Shown here: positions 18,178 to 25,401 of the stretch, piece by piece
Numbering within the stretch: the stretch's first letter is position 1
Layout: each line of letters starts with the position of its first letter
DNA from: DATAQC01 sp046263055
Lineage (GTDB): Bacteria > Actinomycetota > Acidimicrobiia > Acidimicrobiales > AC-14
Assembly: GCA_046263055.1 (NCBI GenBank)
Contig: JBHELO010000158.1
Location: forward strand, 1 to 43,084
Length of the DNA stretch: 43,084 bases
Direction of reading: 5' to 3'
Notes under the pieces: model-generated
Databases searched by the model: none
What the model saw: only the letters and a program-made list of their open reading frames with translations
Told to the model about the DNA's origin: nothing
Position numbers and translations under genes: made by a program

Positions 18178-18199
18178 CAATGGCCCGAACGGGCCATTG
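18178..18199. terminator. Perfect palindromic hairpin between convergent genes
   Basis: CAATGGCCCG and CGGGCCATTG are perfect 10-base arms around AA, between lon and the convergent secreted-protein gene. It could act on either strand as a terminator. Confidence 0.6.
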
Positions 18200-18229
18200 T
18201 GGCCGCCCGTTCGGCGCGAGTGACCGGCG

Positions 18230-18961
18230 TCAGGGGTCCACGACCACCGTGGCGTACACCCGGACGGTGACGATGGCGGGCGCCGGGGCGCACGCCCGCA
18301 CCCGGCCCGCTTCGAGCTCCACGGCCAGCGCGCCGGAGGCGGGCGGGACCCAGGTGAAGACCTCCTCGTCGGTGGCCGGCCCCTGACCGCACGGGCCACC
18401 GGCCCCTGTCGGGAACTTCAGCAGGACGTTGTCGACGTAGAGAGACGTGATGCAGCAGTAGTCGCCGGTGGTGGTGGCGGCGTCCATGGTGAACCGGACC
18501 GGCTGCCCGGCCCGGGGGGTCGCCGGGCTGACGTGCAGCGTGGCAGTGATGGCGTCGCCCTCGGCCGACCACGACGACGGGTGGGCCACCGTGGTGGTCG
18601 TGGTGGGCGGTGCGGCGGTGGTGGAAGCAGACGCCGCTGCCGGTACGGGCGTGGGCGTCGCTCCCGTCCGGGTCCCGGGCGCCGCCGGGCCGGGCCGGCC
18701 GGCGACGGTGGTGGCCGCCGCCGGGCCGCCGGTGGCCGTCGTCCTCGCGGCTGCCGTTGCGGCCGGGGCGGCCACCGTGGTGGACGCGCCGGCACCGGCC
18801 GCCGGCTGCCCGTCCACGCCCACGCCGGCACCGACGCCGGCGGCGGACACCCGGGTGGATGCCGTCGGGGTCGCCCGGTGCCCGGCCACCGCCAGGAGGC
18901 CGGCGGCCAGCACCAGCGCCGTCGCCCCCGCTACCGACCGCACCCTGCTCGTCGCCGTCAC
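18230..18961 (-). CDS. Secreted protein with Ala/Thr-rich linker, function unknown
   Basis: A 243-residue exported protein. The signal segment (about 8-27, VAGATALVLAAGLLAVAG) is followed by about 100 residues of Ala/Thr/Pro/Gly low complexity. A C-terminal domain (about 130-243) contains ATLHVSPATPRAGQPVRFTM, a CC pair (GDYCCITS) and FTWVPPASGALAVELEAG, looking like an Ig-type beta sandwich. GTG 18961 is preceded by GGAGG. It resembles other actinobacterial surface proteins with a mucin-like stalk. No enzymatic motif is visible. Confidence 0.75.
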   Translation of the reverse strand: MTATSRVRSVAGATALVLAAGLLAVAGHRATPTASTRVSAAGVGAGVGVDGQPAAGAGASTTVAAPAATAAARTTATGGPAAATTVAGRPGPAAPGTRTGATPTPVPAAASASTTAAPPTTTTTVAHPSSWSAEGDAITATLHVSPATPRAGQPVRFTMDAATTTGDYCCITSLYVDNVLLKFPTGAGGPCGQGPATDEEVFTWVPPASGALAVELEAGRVRACAPAPAIVTVRVYATVVVDP

Positions 18962-19060
18962 GCCGTCACCCTCCTCGGTGGGTCTGCCCGTCCAGTGTCC
19001 GGTGGCGCCCTGCGTCTGGCAATAGCCCGATCGGACCTACTTTCCGGCCTCCGGGCCGGG

Positions 19061-19489
19061 TCAGAGGTAGCGGACCTCGTCGGCGTGGTCGTCCTCCGCC
19101 ATCCGGGCGCAGGTGGGGCACCACCAGCGGGCCTCGAGCGGGGTGCCGCAGGCGTCGTGGCGGAGGGCGTCGGCGGAGTCGGAGCCCCGCCCGGCGCCCC
19201 ACGACTCCAGGAGGCGGAGGGCGCCGGCCAGCTCCCGCCCCGACGCCGTCAGCTCGTACACGAACCGCGGCGGGCGACGGGAATAGGGCCTGGCCATCAC
19301 CACCCCCCCACGCTCCAGGTGGCGCAGGCGGGCGGTCAGGACGTTGGAGGCCACCCCGCCCACCTCCCCCAGGAGGTCGTTGAAACGGCGGGGGCCGCCG
19401 AGGAGGGCGTGCACGACCAGCAGGGCCCACCGGTCCCCCACCCGGGCGACGGCCTCGTCCAGGGCGCTCGGCGTCCCCTCGTGGCCCAC
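19061..19489 (-). CDS. HxlR-family transcriptional regulator with a Cys-rich C-terminal extension
   Basis: A 142-residue winged-helix regulator: ALDEAVARVGDRWALLVVHALLGGP, FNDLLGEVGGVASNVLTARL, LERGGVVMARPYSRRPPRF and VYELTASGREL (each a fragment of the HxlR fold). The C-terminus adds CGTPLEARWWCPTCA, a zinc-ribbon-like set. HxlR proteins sense thiol- or aldehyde-reactive compounds. GTG 19489 is the only sensible in-frame start. It is divergent from the HtrA-like protease with two inverted repeats in the 106-base gap, which it may bind. Confidence 0.88.
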   Translation of the reverse strand: MGHEGTPSALDEAVARVGDRWALLVVHALLGGPRRFNDLLGEVGGVASNVLTARLRHLERGGVVMARPYSRRPPRFVYELTASGRELAGALRLLESWGAGRGSDSADALRHDACGTPLEARWWCPTCARMAEDDHADEVRYL

Positions 19490-19541
19490 CGCCCCATCCT
19501 GCCTGGTCGGCGGCGGTTGCCGAGCTGGAGTGCCACTGGTA

Positions 19542-19558
19542 ACTTGCGATCTGCAAGT
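19542..19558. promoter_or_regulatory. HxlR-type operator candidate
   Basis: ACTTGC-N5-GCAAGT is a perfect 6-base-arm inverted repeat between the divergent HxlR and protease genes. HxlR-family sites commonly have ACTT...AAGT arms, so this is the best candidate site for the neighbouring regulator. Confidence 0.55.
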
Positions 19559-19576
19559 CACACCACCCGGTGTGAC
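19557..19576. promoter_or_regulatory. Second perfect inverted repeat in the HxlR/protease gap
   Basis: GTCACACC (19557-19564) and GGTGTGAC (19569-19576) pair perfectly around ACCC, overlapping the first repeat by two bases and ending 19 bases before the protease ATG. It could be a second operator or a 5' leader hairpin. Confidence 0.5.
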
Positions 19577-19595
19577 CCCCTCGGGAGGTCGGAAC

Positions 19596-20498
19596 ATGGC
19601 AACGCTGGACGAGGTGCAGGCTGCGGTCCGGGCGGTGGCGGAGACGGCGGGGCCGGCCGTCGTAGGCGTGGGTGCCGGCTGGGGGCTGGGGTCGGGGGTG
19701 GTGGTGGCCGACGGCGTGGTGCTGACCAACGCCCACAACCTGCGGGGGGCCGACGTCGCCGTCTCCTTCGCCGACGACCGCACGGCCGACGGCCGGGTGG
19801 CCGGAGTCGACCTGGACGGGGACCTGGCGGCGGTGGCGGTGGACACCTCGGGCGTCACGCCCCTGGCGTGGGCCGAGGAGCCGGGGGCCATCGGGGGCGT
19901 CGTCTTCGGGCTGGCCAACCCCGGCGGGCGGGGCCTGCGGGTGACGGTGGGCCTGGTGTCGGCGGTGGGACGCGCCTTCCGGGGGCCGCGAGGGCGACGG
20001 GTGACGGGCTCCGTCGAGCACACCGCCCCCCTGGCGCGGGGGTCGTCGGGCGGGCCCATCGTGGACGGCGAGGGCCGGTTCCTCGGGCTCAACACCAACC
20101 GCCTGGGCGAGGGCTTCTACGCCGCCATCCCGGCCGATGCCGACCTGCGGCGCCGGGTGGACGCCCTGGCCCGGGGGGAGTCGGCCGAGCGGCCCCACCT
20201 GGGCGTCGGGCTGGTACCGGGCCGGGCCGCCCGCCAGCTCCGCCGCTCCGTCGGCCTGCCCGATCGGGACGGCGTGCTCGTTCGCGAAGTCCAGGAGGGC
20301 GGCCCCGCCGACCGTGCCGGCCTGCGGCGGGGTGACCTCGTCGTCACCGCCGGAGGCCGTCCGGTGGCGTCGGTGGACGACCTCCACGCCGTCCTCGACG
20401 GGCTGGCTGAGGCCCGGACCCTGGACCTGGGGATCGTGCGGGGGGCCGACGAGCTGTCGGTGGAGGTGGCCTTCGGCGATCCCGCCGGCCAGGGCTGA
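19596..20498 (+). CDS. HtrA/DegP-like trypsin-family serine protease with PDZ domain
   Basis: A 300-residue protein with a compact protease domain. The likely triad is His 47 (VLTNAHNL), Asp 76 (DLDGDLAAVAV) and Ser 151 (RGSSGGPIV). One PDZ domain follows (about 200-295; GVLVREVQEGGPADRAGLRRGDLVV). No signal peptide or membrane anchor precedes the domain, so unlike most HtrA proteins it appears cytoplasmic or exported by other means. ATG 19596 follows GGGAGG by eight bases. It is divergently paired with HxlR, so it may be induced by the signal that HxlR senses. Confidence 0.9.
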   Translation: MATLDEVQAAVRAVAETAGPAVVGVGAGWGLGSGVVVADGVVLTNAHNLRGADVAVSFADDRTADGRVAGVDLDGDLAAVAVDTSGVTPLAWAEEPGAIGGVVFGLANPGGRGLRVTVGLVSAVGRAFRGPRGRRVTGSVEHTAPLARGSSGGPIVDGEGRFLGLNTNRLGEGFYAAIPADADLRRRVDALARGESAERPHLGVGLVPGRAARQLRRSVGLPDRDGVLVREVQEGGPADRAGLRRGDLVVTAGGRPVASVDDLHAVLDGLAEARTLDLGIVRGADELSVEVAFGDPAGQG

Positions 20499-20699
20499 CC
20501 GTCACCGCGGCGGCGTGCGGCCGTCCCGGCCAGCCGCCTCCGGCCGTTGCTGCGCCGGCCTGCGGCCGTCACGGCGGCGGCGTGCGGCCTGCGCCCGGCG
20601 GCCGAACCGTCGCACTTTCCGGGCCCCGCCGGCGTGACGTTCCCCGGCCCGTCGACATAGGACTCGTAGCGGACCGCTCAGGGTGGGTACGCTGTAGCA
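20499..20699. other. Intergenic region upstream of the exosortase operon
   Basis: GC-rich spacer without a credible gene. It contains two copies of CGGCGGCGTGCGGCC at 20508-20522 and 20575-20589. The promoter of the operon probably lies in the less GC-rich stretch around 20650-20698, but no clear hexamer pair stands out. Confidence 0.45.
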
Positions 20700-20743
20700 C
20701 CTCTCGTCTGGGCAGCGAGGGGACGGTCCCACAAGACGAGAGG
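20700..20743 (+). promoter_or_regulatory. Leader hairpin that covers the Shine-Dalgarno sequence
   Basis: CCTCTCGTCT (20700-20709) pairs perfectly with AGACGAGAGG (20734-20743); the 24-base loop can form an inner GGGAC/GTCCC stem. The AGAGG at the end of the 3' arm is the ribosome site of the microprotein ATG at 20750, so folding should block translation of the first gene and, through overlaps, of the whole operon. It matches no riboswitch class I recognise. Confidence 0.55.
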
Positions 20744-20749
20744 TCGTGG

Positions 20750-20908
20750 ATGTACGCAACCGGGAAAACGGGCACAGCAGCAGCCGGCGCCGCAGGTTTG
20801 GGCCTGGCCCGAACCGGGTTCCCCGTCGTCGGGATCGTGCTGCTGGCCCTGGCCCTGGTGGTCGCCGGCTTCATCCTGCTGCGCGCCGCCATGGTCAGGC
20901 GCGGGTGA
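20750..20908 (+). CDS. 52-residue microprotein consisting of a LARTG/TM/Arg sorting-type tail
   Basis: MYATGKTGTAAAGAAGLG leads directly into LARTGF, a hydrophobic helix PVVGIVLLALALVVAGFILL, and a positively charged end ending RRG. This is the tripartite layout of LPxTG-type sorting signals, with LARTG close to the LAxTG recognised by class E sortases, but there is no signal peptide and no cargo domain. The ATG has AGAGG six bases upstream. Its stop overlaps the exosortase GTG by four bases. It may be a decoy or regulatory substrate, a membrane subunit, or a minimal anchor. The coding call rests on start, ribosome site and overlap. Confidence 0.7.
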   Translation: MYATGKTGTAAAGAAGLGLARTGFPVVGIVLLALALVVAGFILLRAAMVRRG

Positions 20909-21471
20909 GCTTCCCGGCGAAGGGGCGGATTCACACCGGGAGCACCACGCTGGCGGGCACGGGACGGGTCCCGGTGGCCGCAGCCGTGGCCATGGTGGCG
21001 GGCGGGGTGCTCCTCGTCCTCACCCAGTCCGCCATCCGGCCGTTGGAGGCATGGGTGGCGGCAGCGATCGTGGGAGGCTTCCACGTCGCTCCCGCCCGCT
21101 CGCTGGGCAGCGCCGTGATCTTCCCCATCCGGGGCAGCTTCGTGGGCTTCTACCTGAGCGAGGGATGCACCGCCGCCCTCCTCGTCAGCCCGTTCTGCCT
21201 GGTGGCCGCCGGGCTGGTGCTCACCCACCGGACGACGGTGCGCCGGGGCGTGGGCACCCTCGTCGGGCTGACCGTCGGCCTGTTCGCCGTCAATCAGGCC
21301 CGCCTGGTCATCATCGCGTTGTCGATGCGGCTGTGGGGCTTCCACCACGGCTACGAGGTCAGCCACATCCTCCTCGGCACCATCGTCAGCACCCTGGGAG
21401 TGCTCGCCGGCCTGCTGGTGTTCGTCACCGCCGCTCTCGCCCCCCATCCCGTCCGGGCCGCCCGTGGGTAG
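20905..21471 (+). CDS. Exosortase/archaeosortase-family transpeptidase
   Basis: A 188-residue integral membrane protein with about five to six helices. It has the three family residues: Cys 88 in LSEGCTAALLVSPF, Arg 133 in VNQARLVIIA, and His 154 in HHGYEVSHILLG. Exosortases cleave C-terminal sorting signals of exported proteins at the outer face of the membrane and are thought to transfer them to an acceptor. GTG 20905 overlaps the microprotein stop (GTGA), and the 3' end overlaps the glycosyltransferase start by eight bases. The likely substrate is the choice-of-anchor-P-like protein two genes on. Which acceptor it uses is unknown. Confidence 0.88.
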   Translation: MSFPAKGRIHTGSTTLAGTGRVPVAAAVAMVAGGVLLVLTQSAIRPLEAWVAAAIVGGFHVAPARSLGSAVIFPIRGSFVGFYLSEGCTAALLVSPFCLVAAGLVLTHRTTVRRGVGTLVGLTVGLFAVNQARLVIIALSMRLWGFHHGYEVSHILLGTIVSTLGVLAGLLVFVTAALAPHPVRAARG

Positions 21472-23068
21472 CTTCTCCGACTTCGCCCTGGCCGCCGTCA
21501 ACGACGGCGCCTTCCTGCTCTGCGTGGGCTTCCTCGGCTACGTGCTGCTCATCGTCGTCCCCTTCGTCCGCCGCCAGGAGGCCGAGCCGGGCGACGCCCG
21601 GGCCTTCGCCTGGCACTTCGTCGTGCCCTGCCTCGACGAGGCGGCGGTGGTCGGGCGCACCGTCCGCTCGCTCGCCGTTCGCTTTCCCACCGCCCACGTC
21701 TGGTGCGTGGACGACGGGTCCACCGATGGCACCGGCGCCATCCTGGCCGGCCTGGCCGCCCGGTGCTCGCGGATCCACATCGTCACCCGCCGGCCGCCCG
21801 AGGCCCGCCAGGGCAAGGGGGCCGCCCTGAACGCCGCCTGGCGCGCCATCTCAGCCTGGCTCCCGCCGGAGACCTCGCGCAGCCACGTGATTCTGGGCGT
21901 GGTGGACGCCGACGGCCGCCTCGACCCGCGCTGCCTGGACGTCACGGCCGGGCCGTCCTTCTTCGGCGACGCCGCCGTCGGCGCCGTCCAGGTCCAGGTA
22001 CGGGTCGTCGACCGGGCCCGGGGCGCGGGGCGATCGCGCACCGCCCGTCTGCTGATGCGCCTCCAGGACATGGAGTTCAGCGGCGTAATCGCCGCCATTC
22101 AGACCTTCCGCCGCCACCTGGGCAGCGTCGGCATGGGCGGCAACGGCCAGTTCACGCGCCTCTCGGTGCTCGACCGCATCGCACGCGAGCACGGAACGCC
22201 GTGGCACGGGGCCCTGCTCGAGGACTTCGAGCTGGGTGTGCACGTGCTGCTGGCCGGGCACCGCACGGAGTACTGCCATGACACCTGGGTGGCCCAGGAC
22301 GGGCTGCCCACGCTCCGCAGCCTGGTCCGCCAGCGCAGTCGGTGGGCCCAGGGGTCCATGCAGTGCTTCCGCTACCTGTGGCCGGTGCTGCGGTCGCCGC
22401 AGATCGCCAACGCCGGGGCGGTGGAGATCGCCTACTTCCTCCTGCTGCCCTGGCTCCAGCTGCTGGGCGGCCTGATGTACCTGGCCTGCACCGTCGTGCT
22501 GGTCTGGTTCGCCCTCACCCTCCCGTCCGGCCCCGCCGGGTGGTTCGGCGCCGGTGGCTGGGGAGTGCTGCCGCTGTTCGTGCTGTTCGGGCTGGGCCCG
22601 TTGCTCGTCTGGGGGCCGGTGTACCGGTCCACGACGGCACGGGGACTGAGCCGCACGAAGGCGGTGTTCCTGGGGTTGGCCGGCTGGCCGTACAGCTACG
22701 TCCACCACGCCGCCACCTGGTGGGCCCTGGTGCGCGTGGCCAGGGCGCGCCACGACTGGAAGAAGACGGAGCGGGAGGTCCCCGGCCGGCCGGTCCTGGT
22801 GCCCGCCGCGGTGCCGGCCGTCGGGCTCGCGCCGCCGACCTCCGTGCCGCTCCCCTACGCTCTCACCCCGGCTCCGGTCGCCCCCCCGGCTCCCGAGCCC
22901 GTTCCCGCCGCCCCTGTCCAGCCGGCCGAGGTCGACTGGCTCGGGGTGGTGGCCTATTGCCCACCACAGCGCCATCCCCGACCACCCGACCCCGACGACC
23001 CCGCCCTCGAGGCGGTCCTGACCCTGCTGGCCGGCCCCGACCGCCCACTCCAACTGGAGGACGTATGA
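21464..23068 (+). CDS. Membrane-bound GT2-family processive-type glycosyltransferase
   Basis: A 534-residue protein with an N-terminal helix (about 10-35). The GT-A domain has CVDDGS (81-86), DAD (148-150), LLEDFELG with catalytic-type Asp (253-254) and QRSRW (290-294), the motif set of cellulose-synthase-like enzymes. Three or more helices follow (about 330-440) and then a Pro/Ala-rich tail. It should transfer sugars from a nucleotide donor and may extrude a glycan. Start GTG 21464 lies inside the exosortase gene; its stop overlaps the next ATG by four bases. It could make the glycan or lipid-linked acceptor used by the exosortase. Confidence 0.9.
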   Translation: MGSFSDFALAAVNDGAFLLCVGFLGYVLLIVVPFVRRQEAEPGDARAFAWHFVVPCLDEAAVVGRTVRSLAVRFPTAHVWCVDDGSTDGTGAILAGLAARCSRIHIVTRRPPEARQGKGAALNAAWRAISAWLPPETSRSHVILGVVDADGRLDPRCLDVTAGPSFFGDAAVGAVQVQVRVVDRARGAGRSRTARLLMRLQDMEFSGVIAAIQTFRRHLGSVGMGGNGQFTRLSVLDRIAREHGTPWHGALLEDFELGVHVLLAGHRTEYCHDTWVAQDGLPTLRSLVRQRSRWAQGSMQCFRYLWPVLRSPQIANAGAVEIAYFLLLPWLQLLGGLMYLACTVVLVWFALTLPSGPAGWFGAGGWGVLPLFVLFGLGPLLVWGPVYRSTTARGLSRTKAVFLGLAGWPYSYVHHAATWWALVRVARARHDWKKTEREVPGRPVLVPAAVPAVGLAPPTSVPLPYALTPAPVAPPAPEPVPAAPVQPAEVDWLGVVAYCPPQRHPRPPDPDDPALEAVLTLLAGPDRPLQLEDV

Positions 23069-23928
23069 GCTCCCGCCCCACCCATGCCCTTCGGCGTTTC
23101 GGCTTCGCCGCCGTGGCCGCCGCAACCCTGTCCCTGTCGGTGGCCAGCCCGGCCTTCGCCGACACGTCCCAGGCCACGGCTCAGGCCGCCCTGGTCCAGT
23201 TGGGGACGACGCCGATCGCCACCACCGGCCTGGTGAGCGCCACCAACGACGGCACCCAGGCCAACCCCGGGGTGGTCACCGGCAACACCACGCCGGCCCT
23301 CAGCCTGCTGGGGACCCAGACCCTCCTGGGCGTAGGGGCCCTGGTGCAGCAGGCGCAGGCCGACAACAACGGCACGTCAGCGGCGTGCGCCGGGGTGGTG
23401 GGCTCGGGTGGGCTCATCCAGATCGGCCCCGCGGGTGACTGCACCATCGGCGGCGCCAACCCCTCGGGTGGCGTCACCGTGAACCTGGCGCCCCTCACCG
23501 TGCTGACCGCCGACGCCATCCTGGCCCAGTGCACGGCGAACTCCGACGGCACCACCACCGCGTCGGCCACCATCGTGAACGGCAAGGTCACCGTCGGCGG
23601 CGTCACGCTGCTCACGTTGCCTGTGGGGACGTCGGCCAACCAGGGCCTCGACGTGCCCGGCGTGGCCAGTCTGATCCTGAACAAGCAGACCACCGGCACC
23701 GGGAGCATCAGCGCCACCGCCCTCGACATCACCCTGCTCGGGACCGTCGCCCACGTGGCTCTCGGCACCGTGACCTGCGGGCCCAACGCCGTGACCCCCT
23801 CCACCCCGACCTTCCCGGTGAAGGGCCTGCCCATCGCGGCCGGTACCGCGGCTGCGGCCGCCGTCGTGGCCCTGGCCGTCCGCCGTCGCCGGCGGGCCAC
23901 CGCCGCTCCTGCGGGCGAGGCCCTCTAG
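23065..23928 (+). CDS. Secreted choice-of-anchor-P-like protein with C-terminal sorting tail (probable exosortase substrate)
   Basis: A 287-residue exported protein. Signal peptide 1-32 (ending SVASPAFA). A long Thr/Gly/Val-rich beta-type ectodomain contains repeated TTPIATTGLVSATNDG and GVTVNLAPLTVLTADAI patterns and four Cys, resembling the choice-of-anchor P family. The C-terminus is FPVKGLPIAAG, an Ala/Val helix and RRRRR: a sorting-signal layout without an LPxTG motif, fitting exosortase-type processing. It overlaps the GT2 stop by ATGA and is the last gene of the operon. Confidence 0.82.
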   Translation: MSSRPTHALRRFGFAAVAAATLSLSVASPAFADTSQATAQAALVQLGTTPIATTGLVSATNDGTQANPGVVTGNTTPALSLLGTQTLLGVGALVQQAQADNNGTSAACAGVVGSGGLIQIGPAGDCTIGGANPSGGVTVNLAPLTVLTADAILAQCTANSDGTTTASATIVNGKVTVGGVTLLTLPVGTSANQGLDVPGVASLILNKQTTGTGSISATALDITLLGTVAHVALGTVTCGPNAVTPSTPTFPVKGLPIAAGTAAAAAVVALAVRRRRRATAAPAGEAL

Positions 23929-23938
23929 AGGCAGCGGC

Positions 23939-24937
23939 TCAGGCAGTCGACGCATACTGCCGGTACGCGTCGTAGTAGGTCGACGTGCCCACGCCGGCCG
24001 GGCTCATCTGGGTGCTGAACGAGAACCCGGTGCGCCCGGCGGCGTAGGGGCACGTGGCCTTGAGGTCGGCCTGGAGCTGGGCCGGCGCCATGGGACCGCC
24101 GGAGACCGAGTACATGTCGGGGTCGCTCCAGAGGGTGGTGCGGGTGCCGGCCAGGGCCTGGGCCAGGGCCGAGAACCAGTGGGTGATGTCGGACGGGCCG
24201 ATGTAGCCGGACCCGCCGCCGTCCTGCACGTTCACCACGTCCAGCGTTCCCAGGACCGAGCGCACGCTGGCCGCGAACTGGGTGGTGGACTCCTGCAGGC
24301 TGGAGTAGGTCGGCGACGTCATGACCCGCAGGTTGCCGGCGTGGGTGTGCAGCCAGGCGGCCAGTGAGGAGAAGAAGGAGGTCATCGGCCCGACCGCCGC
24401 CGGGTCGGACAGCAACCGGTCGTCCACCTCGTTGCTGACGTACCAGCCCCGGATCTTCCCCGGGTACAGGGCCCAGAGCTGGCTGGCGACCTGCTCGTCT
24501 ACGTAGAGCTGGTCGGCCAGCCAACCGGGGTCGGTGGCGTGCGCCTGCCAGGCGTAGACGTTGCCGAGGCCGAGCCAGACGCCCATGCCCTGGCGGTCGG
24601 CCGACGCCATCAGGCTGCCCACCATGTCGGCGGCCCGCGGGTACCACCCCGACGGCGCCGGGTAGTACGCCTGGTTGGCGTCCATGTCCACCGTCCACTG
24701 GTCGATGACCATGCGGATGCCGGCCGCCTTCATGGCCGACAGCTCCTGGTCGTAGCGGGCCGCCGACCATCCAAACACCGGGTACGACGGTTGCAGGAAG
24801 GTGCCCGTCATCACCGCCCGGCACGCCGACGGCCGGGTGGCGGCGGCCGCCGGTCGGGCGGCGACGGGGGTGACGACGATGACCATGGTTGCGAGAAGCG
24901 CAGCTCCTGTGGCGCTTCCCAGCGGAAGCACTCGCAT
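23939..24937 (-). CDS. Secreted DUF4434-like TIM-barrel protein (putative glycoside hydrolase)
   Basis: A 332-residue exported protein with signal peptide 1-33. The domain starts MTGTFLQPSYPVFGWSAARY and continues with MKAAGIRMVIDQWTVD and RGWYVSNEVDDRLL, where the Glu after Asn matches the acid position at the end of strand 4 in GH-A barrels. This resembles DUF4434 proteins. It is convergent with the exosortase operon with 10 bases between stops, so linkage in function is plausible but not shown by cotranscription. ATG 24937 is the natural signal-peptide start. Confidence 0.78.
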   Translation of the reverse strand: MRVLPLGSATGAALLATMVIVVTPVAARPAAAATRPSACRAVMTGTFLQPSYPVFGWSAARYDQELSAMKAAGIRMVIDQWTVDMDANQAYYPAPSGWYPRAADMVGSLMASADRQGMGVWLGLGNVYAWQAHATDPGWLADQLYVDEQVASQLWALYPGKIRGWYVSNEVDDRLLSDPAAVGPMTSFFSSLAAWLHTHAGNLRVMTSPTYSSLQESTTQFAASVRSVLGTLDVVNVQDGGGSGYIGPSDITHWFSALAQALAGTRTTLWSDPDMYSVSGGPMAPAQLQADLKATCPYAAGRTGFSFSTQMSPAGVGTSTYYDAYRQYASTA

Positions 24938-25040
24938 GCAGGCTTATCGGCACAACCCGTCCCTCCCTGAACCGCGAGCCACGTAGCGGCGCCCGGCAGG
25001 CGGCCCGTCGGCCGCCGCCCGAGCTCCGGGTGGCCGCTGG

Positions 25041-25331
25041 TCAGCAGTCGCCGAAGGCCAGCTCGTCGCCGTCGAGGAGGGCGTGGGCCCGGCACCGGGC
25101 GGCGGCCCGCTCCGGGCCGGGCAGCCCCAGTCTCAGGCCGGCCGCCACCAGCCCCCGGCCCACGGCCCGCCGCCAGTCGGCGGCCCAGGTGTCCCGGGCG
25201 CCGCTCCCGGCATGGGAGCGGGCCCGGGCCCGGGCGACCCGCGCCTCGTGGGCGGCGTGGCTGGCGGCGGCCAGGGACGCCAGCTCCCGGCGACGGTCCT
25301 CGGCCAGGGTCTCCGACACGTAGGGGTGCAT
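25041..25331 (-). CDS. Small hypothetical protein of an actinobacterial type
   Basis: A 96-residue, Ala/Arg-rich helical protein starting MHPYVSETLAEDRRRELASL, a beginning I associate with short conserved actinobacterial proteins of unknown role. A GGGGAGGA site lies 11 bases before ATG 25331; the in-frame ATG 25382 would add an unrelated tail overlapping the divergent promoter. No catalytic motif or membrane segment. It shares a 70-base gap with the divergent GlxA-type regulator. Confidence 0.65.
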   Translation of the reverse strand: MHPYVSETLAEDRRRELASLAAASHAAHEARVARARARSHAGSGARDTWAADWRRAVGRGLVAAGLRLGLPGPERAAARCRAHALLDGDELAFGDC

Positions 25332-25401
25332 GAAGCAATCGTCCTCCCCGTCACCCGATTCGGCCAGTGGCAGGAAGGCCAACCTTCGCTAAGATCCTGC
25401 C

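Noticed and set aside
20508..20589. CGGCGGCGTGCGGCC twice, considered as a CRISPR-like or regulatory direct repeat
   Set aside because: Only two copies, unequal GC-rich spacer, and low information content in such GC-rich DNA.
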